A stretch of DNA of 64,000 bases from Panax quinquefolius. Taxonomy: Eukaryota; Streptophyta; Magnoliopsida; Apiales; Araliaceae. Below the pieces are notes generated by a model. The model did no database searches, was not told where the DNA came from, and worked only from the letters and a program-made list of their open reading frames with translations. Below, piece after piece: positions 24,991 through 36,251 of the stretch. Each line of letters starts with the position of its first letter. Position 1 is the first letter of the stretch. The stretch lies in assembly GCA_020205615.1 (NCBI GenBank), contig CM035168.1, positions 129,032,795 through 129,096,794 of the forward strand, in the 5' to 3' direction. The translations under genes and the position numbers were made by a program.

Positions 24991-25511
24991 ATTGATGTTA
25001 CTGAGGATAAAATATTGATGATGGACCGTTAAATTCATAGGTTATAGTAGATTTCATTCTCTATGTAACTTTCATGAATTATTATTTTCGGCGAATATTG
25101 ATCCGAAACTTGTTGTCTATTGTATTCTATCGATTTTTCCTCGTTGAAGACTAACGATAATTTGTTCTATATTATCTTAGTCATAACATTCTTTACCGGG
25201 CTAGTTGAGCTCACCCTTTCTTTTTTTGTTCCATTTTTCTTCTCGGGAGGCGAGAATGTAAATCTTACTAGTCGGGTATGGAATGAAGGTTTTAGAAAGG
25301 ATTGTTTAGTAGTCCTCACCATTTTTATAAAATAATGTATCAATAAATGTGATGAGGATTTATTTGAGTATAGATATTGTCTAGAAGATAATATTTGTAT
25401 TCAAACTCATGATTTCTATGTTGTAATAATAAAGTTGTAGTTGTTTCGTACCATGTATTGGCGACTCGAGAATGGGTTGGATGGAATGGACCTATTTTGG
25501 GGCGTCACGGT

Positions 25512-25528
25512 TGGTATCGAGCTTAGGG
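25512..25528 (+). promoter_or_regulatory. Primer binding site A (tRNA-iMet type)
   Basis: TGGTATCGAGCTTAGGG follows LTR-A by two bases. The usual site is TGGTATCAGAGC; one A of CAGAG is missing here, as it is in interiors B and D. Confidence 0.8.
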
Positions 25529-25814
25529 ATATGATCTCTGGCGGAGATCGGGGAATAGAACTAGGAGGAGAGCGAGTAAATCCTTCGCTAGTGTGTCCTA
25601 CCTAAGCTTATTTGTTAGTTAATCAAGATATAGGGATATTATGTGATATATTGATTTCCTTAATTAACCCTTATTTTATGACAATGATTTGAGAATGTCG
25701 AATCGAGAATATTAACAATGGAGTAAATGAGACCGTGGAGATGCCAGTACTCACCAACGAGGAGAACGTGCAACAGTGGCAATGTTCCTCCCGTGAACAA
25801 CACCATTGAAGCGA

Positions 25815-26800
25815 GATGATGAACGCGGGGATGTTTAGAAGTTTTTGCGCTTCATGCAAAATCGACGAGGGAGACTCGTGTGTTCAAAATACGAGAGAAA
25901 TGATAGTAATTCATGGGTGGTCACAACCAAGCGCTTCAAAGAGTTGGGACCACCATTTCTGGGAAAGCCGATCCGATCATACGGCGGAAACATGGGTCAA
26001 GCAAATTACCAAGATATTCGATGTCTTGGGATGCACGGAGAACGAAGGTTCCATTTGCCACCTTTATGTTCCGTGGCGCGAGCGCGTACTCATCAGGAAG
26101 TCTCAGGAAGCGTACCCATCCAAACCGCACTCAAAGATGTATCGTGGGAGACGTTTGAATGCGTTTCGATGACAAGTACTTCCCGAAAGTATTCGTCGTA
26201 TGAAGGAAGTGGAGTTTATTAGGCCGGAAGCGAAAATAACGACGGTATCCCAAAGACGAGGCTAAGTTCATGGAGTTATCCGTGTTTTGCACCTCATTTG
26301 GTGGAGAATGAGGAACGTATGACGCGGATGTTTCGAGAGGTTTGAAACCCAAGATACGCCAAGATCTCATTTCTCATAAATTTTCTCTATTCGAGATGTT
26401 GTCAATGGGGCTCGGTTGTTAGAAGCGAGATAACGAGTACGCTTCAATCGAGGGACCATAACCGAGGATCATATCAAGATAGCGATCATCGTAATAACGA
26501 TAACCAAATGGAGAAAGAAGAATACTGACAAAGGCGGTAACCACTCTACGGTGGTAATCATGGCCATGAAAATAGAAGAAGCGAGTCGGGAGGAGATTTT
26601 AAAAGAGGAGATTCAACAATGACCATGTGAAGACGTCGCCAAAGCAGTGTGAATTAGTTCTAAGGGAGGAGAACGACCACCCATTATATGTTATAAATGC
26701 GAAAGAGGGATATATCACCAAACCGCCCACAACAGCTTTAAGGTATGCTATAATTGTGGAAAGGAAGGACATATCGCCGAGATTGATGATATCGAAACCC
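25815..26800 (+). pseudogene. gag remnant, interior-A
   Basis: Fragments in several frames match Ty3/gypsy capsid: the M-F-R-S-F start, E-T-W-V-K-Q-I-T-K-I-F-D-V-L-G-C, P-F-A-T-F-M-F-R-G. At about 26,740-26,790 is a C-C-H-C zinc knuckle, C-Y-N-C-G-K-E-G-H-I-A, with its cysteines intact. At least four frame changes prevent a continuous product. It is nearly the same as the copy in interior-B. Confidence 0.8.
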
Positions 26801-26859
26801 GATCCAATGGAATGGTGACTCAAAAGGATGTCCCAGAAAAGTCAAAGTCAACGATTCCT

Positions 26860-27430
26860 GGAAGAGCGTTTGTCGTGACCGGAAAAAATGCGAGGAACCC
26901 GAATGAAGTTAGCACGGGTTAGTTAATTATAAATTCTTGCGAAGTTTATACCTTACTAGATATCTGGGGATTACCCATTCTTTTATCTCTTTGCTTGCTT
27001 GCGCTCAACGTTTGAACTTGACTACGGAGAAATTAGACTTTGACCTATTTATGGAGACTCTGCTAGAGAAACTTTCATTACATCCGTTGTTTAGAAATCT
27101 TGCTTGATTCAAGTTGGCACTTTATCACATTACTGTTAACCTTATTTCTATAGAGATATTTGTTTTGATATGATTTTAAGGTTAACTACTCATCACGCTT
27201 AGAAATTGATTACTTTCGTAAGGTTGTTAGTTTTCATATTCTTAAGCAACTCATTATTCAATTCAAGCAATCAAACCATTGTAGTCAAACATTTTCATAT
27301 CAAGCCATGAAGTCATTCGTTTATTACGGATGTCAAGTTTTCTTAGTCCATGTTATGGATTTGAATAAAGACACGTCAGATTTGAATAATATTCCTGTTG
27401 TTGATTTTTCCTGATGTATTTCTTGAAGAA
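26860..27430 (+). pseudogene. Protease and linker remnant, interior-A
   Basis: The N-S-C-E-V-Y-T-L-L-D segment leads to the aspartic protease active site, but the D-T-G region reads D-I-W-G. A segment of about ten bases present in interior-F is missing around 27,180. The linker N-K-D-T-S-D-L-N-N-I-P remains readable near 27,365-27,400. Confidence 0.72.
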
Positions 27431-27454
27431 TTTCTTGGCTTACTCCCAAAGACT

Positions 27455-27960
27455 GATATTAAATTTTGTATCGACTTTGAACCCGGTACAAAACTCATTC
27501 CTAAAATCTCATATCGAATGGCTCCTATTGAACTTCAGGAGTTAAAAATTCAACTATAGAATTTGGTACCTGAGCCTTTATCTGGTGACTTCCTTTGTGG
27601 AATGCACCAAGATGAGATTCTCCGTAAGGGACACCATATTCGTGCAATAAGTAAATCGATAGGTGTTATTGTGACGTCTTATCCAAGATTGGGATATAGA
27701 GTCACGGTTGAGAGCAACCTAAGTCGAGAATCGAAATACGTAGCTTTCTAGCTTAGTTGGTTATTATCGGAGATTCGTTGAAGGATATTCTCGAATCGCT
27801 ATTCCATTAATGCAAATTGACTCGTAGAGATACAAAATTGAATGGAGCGAAGAATGTGGTAAGAGCTTGAAGAACTCAAGAGGAGACTCATTTCAAAGAT
27901 ATGTTACGACCATGCCATCCGGAAAAGTGAACGTGGTAGTCGACGTGTTGATTAGAAGAT
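27455..27960 (+). pseudogene. RT/RNase H remnant with core replaced, interior-A
   Basis: RT begins with the [11 protein letters not shown] segment near 27,515-27,545, then is interrupted at about 27,572 by sequence that does not read as RT. Retrotransposon sequence resumes at about 27,713 with [13 protein letters not shown] connection sequence. The palm, the F-I-D-D catalytic site and most of RNase H are absent. Confidence 0.72.
27572..27712 (+). other. Non-RT segment in RT, copy A
   Basis: About 140 bp containing GACTTCCTTTGTGGAATGCA and TATCCAAGATTGGGATAT. Close copies lie at 34,257-34,396 (interior-B) and, in an extended form, at 45,694-45,890 (interior-D). Interior-F has RT at this place instead. 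I do not recognise its source. Confidence 0.65.
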
Positions 27961-28069
27961 CGTATACAAGTACGAGTGCGATATTGTCAAAGACTCATTT
28001 CAGTATAATATACAAATAATAGAGATGGAGATGAAAACTCTAGGTACCCACGTGATGATATACTGAGTG

Positions 28070-29545
28070 CGTGATGATATACGAGTATAATCGACTTTAA
28101 TTGATAAAGTTAAAGTTGCTTTCGAGCCACCGAATCCGGAAATGATGCATATGAAGAAGAAAGTACAAGAAGGAGCTATTCCTAAGCGAGAATTGATGAA
28201 GAAGGAATACTTGAGTCCACTCTAGACTTTGTGTTCCTAACGACTACGATTTGAAGTACAAGATTATGATGGAGGCACACAATACACCATTTGCAATCCA
28301 TCTTGGAAGTACTAAAATGTATCGTGATCTTCGACATACATTTTGGTGGAACAATATGAAGAGAGATTTGCAAAGTTTATCTCAATGTGTTTAACTTGTC
28401 AACGTGTAAAGGCGGAGCATCTAGTACCTAAGGGTCCGCTGCAACCACTTGAGATTCCTAATGGAAGTGGGAACACATTACCATGGATTTCGTTCTTGGT
28501 CCTCCTACGGTTTCTCAAGGCATCAATGCTATTTGGGTTATTGATGATAGATTAACCAAATCTGCTCATTTTTGCCGACACGGAGACTTATTCCTCGAAC
28601 GTCTTCTTAGTATGTCGTCGATGAAGATTGTGAGGTTGCGTGGCATGCTGTATCCATAGTTTCGATCGTGATCCAAGATTCACTTCAAGATTTTGGGTTA
28701 GCTTGTAAAAAGCTATGGGCACAGTTTACGATTTAGTTCTAAGATACCATCCCCAAACGGACCAGACAATCGAGAGGACTATTCAAACTCTTGAAGATAT
28801 ATTAAGACTCGTGTCCTGTACTTGAGGCGGTTGGGATAAGTATTTACCATCAGTGGAATTCTCCTACAACAACAATTATCGAGCAAGTATAGGTGTGGCT
28901 CCATTCAAGCATTATATGGACGAAAAATGTCGTTTCTCAATATGTTGGGATGAGGTGGGTGAAGCAACATTGTTGGGACCCGAGTTAAATGCGTATTATA
29001 CTCACCGAAAAGATCCAAATGATTCGACAACGATATACAAAGCGGCACAAGATCGACAAAAGAGTTATGCGGATCTTCATCGAAAGGACGTGGAATTTAG
29101 TGTAGGGATCATGTATTATCATGAAGTTGCTCCACGGAAGGGAGTTACAAGATTTGGGAAGAGAGAAAGCTCAATCCACGATTTATCGTCCATTTCAAAT
29201 TCTTGACCGAGTAGGAAATGTAGCCTATAGACTTGCGTCACCTCCAAGTATGTCTCGTGTTCATAATGTGTTTCACATATCCGCATTTTCGTAAATATGT
29301 GAAAGACCCGAACCACGTTATAGAGTTAGAACCGACGCGAGATAGCAAAGACTTAACGTATGAGGAGGTACTGTCAAGATTTTGGATAGGAAGGAGCATG
29401 TCCTACCCGAAAGGTCATACCACAAGTTAAAGTTTTATGGAGGAATCATGCTATAGAGAAATGACACAGGAATTGGAAACGGAAATGAAAGCGAGGTATC
29501 CTCACCTTTTCGAAACACCAGTACGTCGTCGCCAATTTCGAGGAC
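28070..29545 (+). pseudogene. Integrase remnant, interior-A
   Basis: The H-H-C-C zinc segment (H-N-T-P-F-A-I-H to C-L-T-C-Q-R-V-K) is at about 28,275-28,415. The catalytic core fragments follow (I-D-D-R-L-T-K near 28,540, D-P-R-F-T near 28,670). The C-terminal part, V-H-N-V-F-H-I-S then L-T-Y-E-E and Y-P-H-L-F, ends at about 29,515. Frames are broken throughout. Confidence 0.78.
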
Positions 29546-29554
29546 GAAATTTCA

Positions 29555-29566
29555 TAAGAGGGAGGT
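29555..29566 (+). promoter_or_regulatory. Polypurine tract A
   Basis: ATAAGAGGGAGGT lies directly before the TGTAAGACC start of LTR-B. This is the plus-strand priming site. Confidence 0.75.
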
Positions 29567-32191
29567 TGTAAGACCACGAAATTTTTTAAAATAAAAGGAA
29601 TTTCCTTTATTTATTATTTTGAAATAGTAAGGGTGGATTTGATTATGTGGTTAGTTAGGGTTAAATACGCAAATATTTCAAAATAAGCAGTGGTTATAAA
29701 ATATTCATTGTTGTTGTGGGAATATTCGTTTGGTCGTGGAATATTCGTCTTCAGAATATTCGTACGACCAGTGCCGACCGTGTGTGGGCCCCATAACCGG
29801 AAAGCGATTGGATGAAGAAAACGACAAATATAAGTTGGTTAAAAATAACAGGCGTAGTTATTACCATTAAGAGATTGGAATACCCGGTGGTTAAAATACG
29901 ATGTACGCGTGGTTGCATAAAGAAGTTACCAGATATTGTTGCAGATTGTTGAATTATCGATCCTTACGTGAAGAAGGCACTTACTCAATAATTTTCACAA
30001 TGAGTTACCGCTCAATATTTTATTGATTCAATAATTCTTTGCGTTGATATTTTATATTATTCTTTGTTCAATAATTGTCACCGCATGATATTTTCCCATT
30101 ATCGGATCAATAATTCATATTATTTGAATAATATTATTAGATAACATTATTGGCAATGTCTAGAAAGTTCTGTCAGGAGAGGTTTGGTCACCTAATTAAG
30201 GCGCCAAGAAGGAGAAATCCTTATCGAAAGCCCCCTTTCTCTGGGAACTACTGGTTGTCATAATTGTGATTACATAATATTATTTGTGAATAATTAATTA
30301 TTGATATGATAAGAAAATATTTATAAATGATGGATTTATTTGTTTTATGTGGTTATAATTGAATGATTTAATGTTGAGGTGTTTTATCAATAATTTTGTC
30401 GGAATGGAGGTATTAAAAATCAAATCAATTTTTACGATATATATTGCGTGAGTTATAATTTTTAATCCCAATAGCTTGGATCGTTGTAATTTTTGGATAT
30501 GTTATACATACATAAGTTGAGTATATGTCCACAAATTTTGAACCGTTAAAAAAGAACGAATGATTTGTTATGAATTTTAAGAGGTGGTTGATTCGAAAAT
30601 TAGGTTTATAATTGATTTTAGTGGAAAATTCTAGAATTGAGTGGGCCCCACTTGTGGTTGGTGAAGAAATGTGCTTAATTTTATTTCAAATGTGGTGGGT
30701 GGAAATAGTAGCAGGTAAAGCCATCGTAGTAGCGAGTCAAGTCTGCTTTGGTAAGTCTAACATTTTCCTATAAATAGAGGGCTAAGTTAGAATTGAAAAT
30801 CACACCGTAAATAAGTTTTCTCTCTTTCTCTCTATATTATCGGCGTATTCTTGTGAGTATTTTGAGTATACTTTGAGTATTGTTAGACGGTGCAAGTTCC
30901 CTTCAAAGACTATATCCTGTGTTTCAACTAGAAGTCTTGTCTTTCGAGGTAAGGGATGTTATTTTCTTCTCGATGATATTATTTCTTCAATATCATTATC
31001 TTTGAAATATTGGTTGGAACTTTTTATCAAATTTGGAACTTTTTCATGTCGGGTTACTATTCATGAGTTACTTATTCATGAGTTACTATTCACAAGTTAG
31101 TATTCACGAAGTACTATTCATGAGCGCGTGAAGATGTTTTTTTGGAATTTCTATCTTTTGGTGTCTGAGTTCTTATTCACGATATCTTACACTATTCACG
31201 AATCACTTGACTTATTCATCGAAAAATGAAAATTTTTCTTTTAAATCTAAAATATCTATTCGGATACTAGCTTTGATTGTATCCATGTTTTGATCATTCT
31301 TGAATTTTACACCACCGTGATTATTTTTGAGGTATTTTTGGGCGTGGATAAAACCAAGTACTGAATCCTTAATCCTTGTCATTTTGTTTCACTTTGGATT
31401 CGCTTCTTTAAAAATATTTTTCATCATCCTCGGTCTTAAATGATGATATTATTGAATATCTTTGGCCCGTAGTGCAAAGATGAATGATTTCTGAAGAATA
31501 TCTTTGGCCCGTAGTGCAAAGATGAACAGTGTTTAAATGAATACGATCGATCGATGAATATGTTTGGCCTTTAGTGCAAAGATGAACAGTGTTGAGATGA
31601 ACATGACCGATCGATGAATATCTTTGGCACGTAGTGCAAAGATGAATATTTGATTTGAGATGAATATTGATTGATGTTACGAGGATAAAATATTGATGAT
31701 GGACTTTATTAAATTCATAGATTATAGTAGATTTCATTCTCTATGTAACTCTTACATGAATTATTATTTTCATTTGCGAATATTGATCCGAAACTTGTTG
31801 TCTATTGTATTCTATCAAATTTTTCCTGTTGAAGACTAACGATAATTTGTTCTATATTATCTTAGTCATAACATTCTTCTTGGGCTAGTTGAGCTCACCC
31901 TTTTCCTTTTGTTCCATTTTTCTTCTCGGGGAGGCGAGAATGTAAGCAGTACTAGTCGAATTATGGAATGAAGGTTTTAGAAAGGATTGTTTAGTAGTCC
32001 TCACCATTTTTGTAAAATAATGTATCAATAAATGTGATGAGGATTTATTTGAGTATAGATATTGTCTGTAAGATAATATTTGTATTCAAACTCACGCTTA
32101 TGTTGTAATAATAAAGTTGTAGTTGTTTACATACCATGTATTGGCGACTCGAAATGGGTTGGATGGAATGGACCTATTTTGGGGGCGCATG
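29567..32191 (+). repeat. LTR-B (shared middle LTR)
   Basis: It starts TGTAAGACCA and ends near GGGGGCGCATG, 2,625 bp, essentially the same length as LTR-A. The TATA box is at 30,768-30,777. It serves as 3' LTR of interior-A and 5' LTR of interior-B. Confidence 0.88.
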
Positions 32192-32192
32192 C

Positions 32193-32210
32193 TTGGTATC
32201 GAGCTTAGGA
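32193..32210 (+). promoter_or_regulatory. Primer binding site B
   Basis: TTGGTATCGAGCTTAGG follows LTR-B, with the same missing A as site A. Confidence 0.78.
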
Positions 32211-32494
32211 TATGATCTCCATGGAGATCGGGAATAGAACTAGGAGGGAGAGACGAGTAAATCCTTCGCCAAGTGTCCTACCTAAGCTTATTTGTTAGTT
32301 GGTCAAGATATAGGGATATTATGTGATATATTGATTTCCTTAATTAACCCTTATTTTATGACAAGATTTGAGAATGTCGTTTGAGAATATTAACAATGGA
32401 GTAAATGAGGCCGTGGAGATGCTCAGTCTTTCACCAACGAGGAGAACGTGCAACAGTCGGGGCAATGTTCCTCCCCGTGAACAACACCATTGAA

Positions 32495-33515
32495 GCGGAT
32501 GATGAACGAGGGGATGTTTAGAAGTTTTTTGCAGCTTCATGCAAAATCGATTTGAGGAGACTCGTGTTCAAAATACGAGAGAAATGATAGTAATTCATGG
32601 GTGGTCACAATGACAAGCAGTTCAAAGAGTTGGGACCACCGAATTCTGGGAAAGCGAGATCCGATCATGCGGCGGAAACATGGGTCAAGCAAATTACCAA
32701 GATATTCGATGTCTTGGGATGCACGGAGAGAACGAAGGTTCCATTTGCCACCTTTATGTTCCGTGGGCGAAGCAGACATCATCGGTGGAAGTCTCGTGAA
32801 GCGTACCCGTCCATCCAAATTTCACTCAAAGATGTCAGGGAGACGTTTGAAGCAGTTCAATGACAAGTACTTCCCCGAAAGTATTCAGCTATATGAAGGA
32901 AGTGGAGTTTATTAGACCGGAGCGAGAATAACACGACGGTATCCCAAAGACGAGGCGGTTCGCGGAGTTATCCAGTGTTTGCACCTCATTTGGTGGAGAA
33001 TGAGGAACGATGACGCGGATGTTTCGAGAGGTTTGAAACCCCAGATACGTCGAGATCTCATTTCTCATAAATTTTCTCTCTATTCAGATGTTGTCAATGC
33101 GGCTCGGTTGTTAGAAGCGAGATAACGAAAATGTTCAACCGAGGGACCATAACCGTGGATCATACCAAGATAAGCAGCCATCGTAATAACGATAACCAAA
33201 TGGAGAAAGAAGAATACGGACAAAGGCGAACCACTCGGGTGGTAATCATGGCCAAAAAAATAGAAGAAGCGAGTCGGGAGGAGATTTTAAAAGAGGAGAT
33301 TCAACAACGACCATGTGAAGACGCTGCCGCCAAGAAGAATCTAGTTCTAAGGAGGAGAACGACCAATTATGTCGTATATTATAAATGCGGGAAAGAGACA
33401 TATCGGTCCAAACCGTCCCACAACAGCTTTAAGGTATGCTATAATTGTGGAAAGGAAGGACATATCGCCGAGATTATGCGATATCGAAACCCAAATCCGG
33501 TGGAATGGTGACTCA
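32495..33515 (+). pseudogene. gag remnant, interior-B
   Basis: Same content and order as in interior-A. The second zinc knuckle, C-Y-N-C-G-K-E-G-H-I-A, is at about 33,437-33,470 and its cysteines are intact. Frame breaks fall at other positions than in copy A, so they arose, or were introduced, independently. Confidence 0.8.
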
Positions 33516-33574
33516 AAAGGATGTCCAAGAAAAGTCAAAGTCAACGATTCACGGAAGAGCGTTTGTCGTGACTT

Positions 33575-34130
33575 CAAAAAATGCGAGAACCCGAATGAAG
33601 TTAGCACGGGTTAGTTAATTATAAATTCTTGCTAAGTTTATACCTTACTAGATACCTGCTTCTACCCATTCTTTTATCTCTTTGCTTGCGGCTCAACGCT
33701 TGAACTTGACTACGGAGAAATTAGACTTTGACCTATTTATGGAGACTCCGTTAGGAGAAACTTTCATTACATCCGTTGTTTAGAAATCTTGCTTGATTCA
33801 AGTTGGCACTATCACATTACCTGTTAACCTTATTTCTATAGAGATATTTGTTTTTGATATGATTTTAAGGTTAACTACTCATCATGCCGAAATTGATTAC
33901 TTTCGTAAGGTTGTTAGTTTTCATATTCTTAAGCAACCTGTTATTCGAATTCAAGCAATCAAACCATTGTAGTCAAACATTTTCATATCAAGCCATGAAG
34001 TCATTCGTTTATTACGGATGTCAAGTTTTCTTAGTCCATGTTATGGATTTGAATAAAGACACGTCAGATTTGAATAATATTCCTGTTGTTGATTTTTCCT
34101 GATGTATTTCTTGAAGAATTTCTTGCTTAC
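33575..34130 (+). pseudogene. Protease and linker remnant, interior-B
   Basis: The T-L-L-D segment is at about 33,640, and the active site reads D-T-C in place of D-T-G. The same missing segment as in interior-A occurs near 33,865. Confidence 0.72.
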
Positions 34131-34149
34131 TCCCAAAGATCGATATTAA

Positions 34150-34660
34150 ATTTTGTATCGACTTTGAACCCCAGACAAAACTCATTCCTAAAATCTCATA
34201 TCGAATGGCTCTATTGAACTTCGAGAGTTAAAAATTCAACTATAGAATTTGGTACCGAGCCTTTATCCGGTGACTTCCTTTGGGAATGCAATCAAGATGC
34301 ATTCTCCGTAAGGGACACCATATTCGTGCAATAGTAAACTGATAGGTGTTATTGTGACGTGCTATCCAAGATTGGGATATGAGTCACAGTTGAGAGCAAC
34401 CTAAGTCAGTAATCGAAATACGTAGCTTTCTAGGCTTAGTTGGTTATTATCGGAGATTCGTTGAAGGATATTCTCGAATCGCTATTCCATTAATGCAGCT
34501 GACTCGTAGAGATACAAAATTCGAATGGAGCGAAGAATGTGGTAAGAGCTTCGAAGAACTCAAGAGGAGACTCATTTCAGTATATGTTCTGACCATGCCA
34601 TCCTGGAAAAGCGAACGTGGTAGCTGACGTGTTGAGTAGAAGATCGTATACAAGTACGAG
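34150..34660 (+). pseudogene. RT/RNase H remnant with core replaced, interior-B
   Basis: RT starts near 34,195, then the non-RT segment spans 34,257-34,396, then the connection segment. The structure is the same as in interior-A, including the loss of the RNase H core before GCTGACGTGTTGAGTAG. Confidence 0.72.
34257..34396 (+). other. Non-RT segment in RT, copy B
   Basis: It contains GGTGACTTCCTTTGGGAATG and GCTATCCAAGATTGGGATAT and matches the segment at 27,572 with a few short indels. Confidence 0.65.
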
Positions 34661-34789
34661 TACGATATTGTCAAAGACTCATTTCGTATAATATACAAAT
34701 AATAGAGATGGAGATGAAAACTCTAGGTACCCACGTGATGATATACGAGTACGTGATGATATACGAGTATAATCGACTTTAATTGATAA

Positions 34790-36240
34790 AGTTAAAGTTG
34801 CTCAAGCCACCGACCCGGAGCTGATGCATATGAAGAAGAAAGTACAAGAAGGAGCTATTCCGGAAGCGAGAATTGATGAAGAAGGAATACTTCGAGTCCA
34901 CTCTAGACTTTGTGTTCCTAACGACTCTGATTTGAAGTACAAGATTATGATGGAGGCACACAATACACCATTTGCAATCCATCTTGGAAGTACTAAAATG
35001 TATCGTGATCTTCGACATACATTTTGGTGGAACAATATGAAGAGAGAGATTGCAAAGTTTATCTCAATGTGTTTAACTTGTCAACGTGTAAAGGCGAGCA
35101 TCTAGTACCTAAGGGTCCGTTGCAACCACTTGAGATTCCTAATGGAAGTGGAACACATTACCATGGATTTCGTTACGGTCCTCCTAAGGTTTCTCAAGGC
35201 ATCAATGCTATTTGGGTTATTGATGATAGATTAACCAAATCGCTTCATTTCTTGCCGACACGGAGACTTATTCCTCGAACGCCTTGCTAGTATGTACGCC
35301 AATGAGATTTGTGAGGTTGCATGGCATGCCTCAGATCCATAGTTTCGATCGTGACCCAAGATTCACTTCAAGATTTTGGGTTAGCTTGTAAAAAGCTATG
35401 GGCACGGATTTGCGATTTAGTTCTAAGCATACCATCCCCAAACCAGACGGACAATCGAGAGGACTATTCAAACTCTTGAAGATATATTAAGACTCGTGTC
35501 CTGACTTCAAGGGCGCTTGGGATAAGTATTTACCATCGGTGGAATTCTCCTACAACAACAGCTTATCGTGCAAGTATAGGTGTGGCTCCATTCAAGCATT
35601 ATATGGACGAAAATGTCGCTTCTCCAATATGTTGGGATGAGGTGGGTGAAGCAACATTGTTGGGACCCGAGTTAAGACGTATTTACTCACCGAAAAGATC
35701 CAAATGATTCGACAACGATACAAACGGCACAAGATCGACAAAGAGTTATGCGATCTTCATCGAAAGGACGTGGAATTTAGTGTAGGGATCATGTATTATC
35801 ATGAGTTGCTCCATGGAAGGGAGTTACAAGATTTGGGAAGAGAGAAAGCTCAATCCACGATTTATCGGTCCATTTCAAATTCTTGACCGAGTAGAAATGT
35901 AGCCTATAGACTTCAAGTCACCTCCAAGTATGTCTCGTGTTCATAATGTGTTTCACATATCTCATGCTTCAGTAAATATGTGAAAGACCCGAACCACGTT
36001 ATAGAAAGTTAGGGAACCCATTTAGATAATCAAGACTTAACGTATGAGGAGGTACCGCTGCTCAAGATTTTGGATAGGAAGGAGCATGTCCTACCCGCAG
36101 GTCATACCACAAGTTAAAGTTTTATGGAGGAATCATGCTTATAGAGGAAATGACCGAATTGGAAACGGAAATGAAAGCGAGGTATCCTCACCTTTTCAAA
36201 CACTGTGTACGTACGTCAATTTCGAGGACGAAATTTCATA
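34790..36240 (+). pseudogene. Integrase remnant, interior-B
   Basis: The zinc-binding part is better preserved than in interior-A: 34,824-35,105 is open for 93 codons and covers H-N-T-P-F-A-I-H-L-G and C-L-T-C-Q-R-V-K. The catalytic core and C-terminus are frame-shifted. Confidence 0.8.
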
Positions 36241-36251
36241 AGGAGGGAGGT

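Larger units (their letters stand above)
22886..25509 (+). repeat. LTR-A
   Basis: It starts TGTAAGACCG and ends near GGGGCGTCACG, where CA would be expected. Length is 2,624 bp. A TATA box CTATAAATAG lies at 24,101-24,110. It holds a TTACTATTCATGAG-type array and a roughly 60 bp repeat with the word ATATCTTTGG. Confidence 0.88.

Noticed and set aside
25120..25335. 71-codon hydrophobic open frame, also found inverted at 52,740-52,955 and 62,290-62,475
   Set aside because: It lies in the U5 part of the LTR. It recurs because the LTR recurs, its start and end drift between copies, and no codon-level conservation or protein family is visible.
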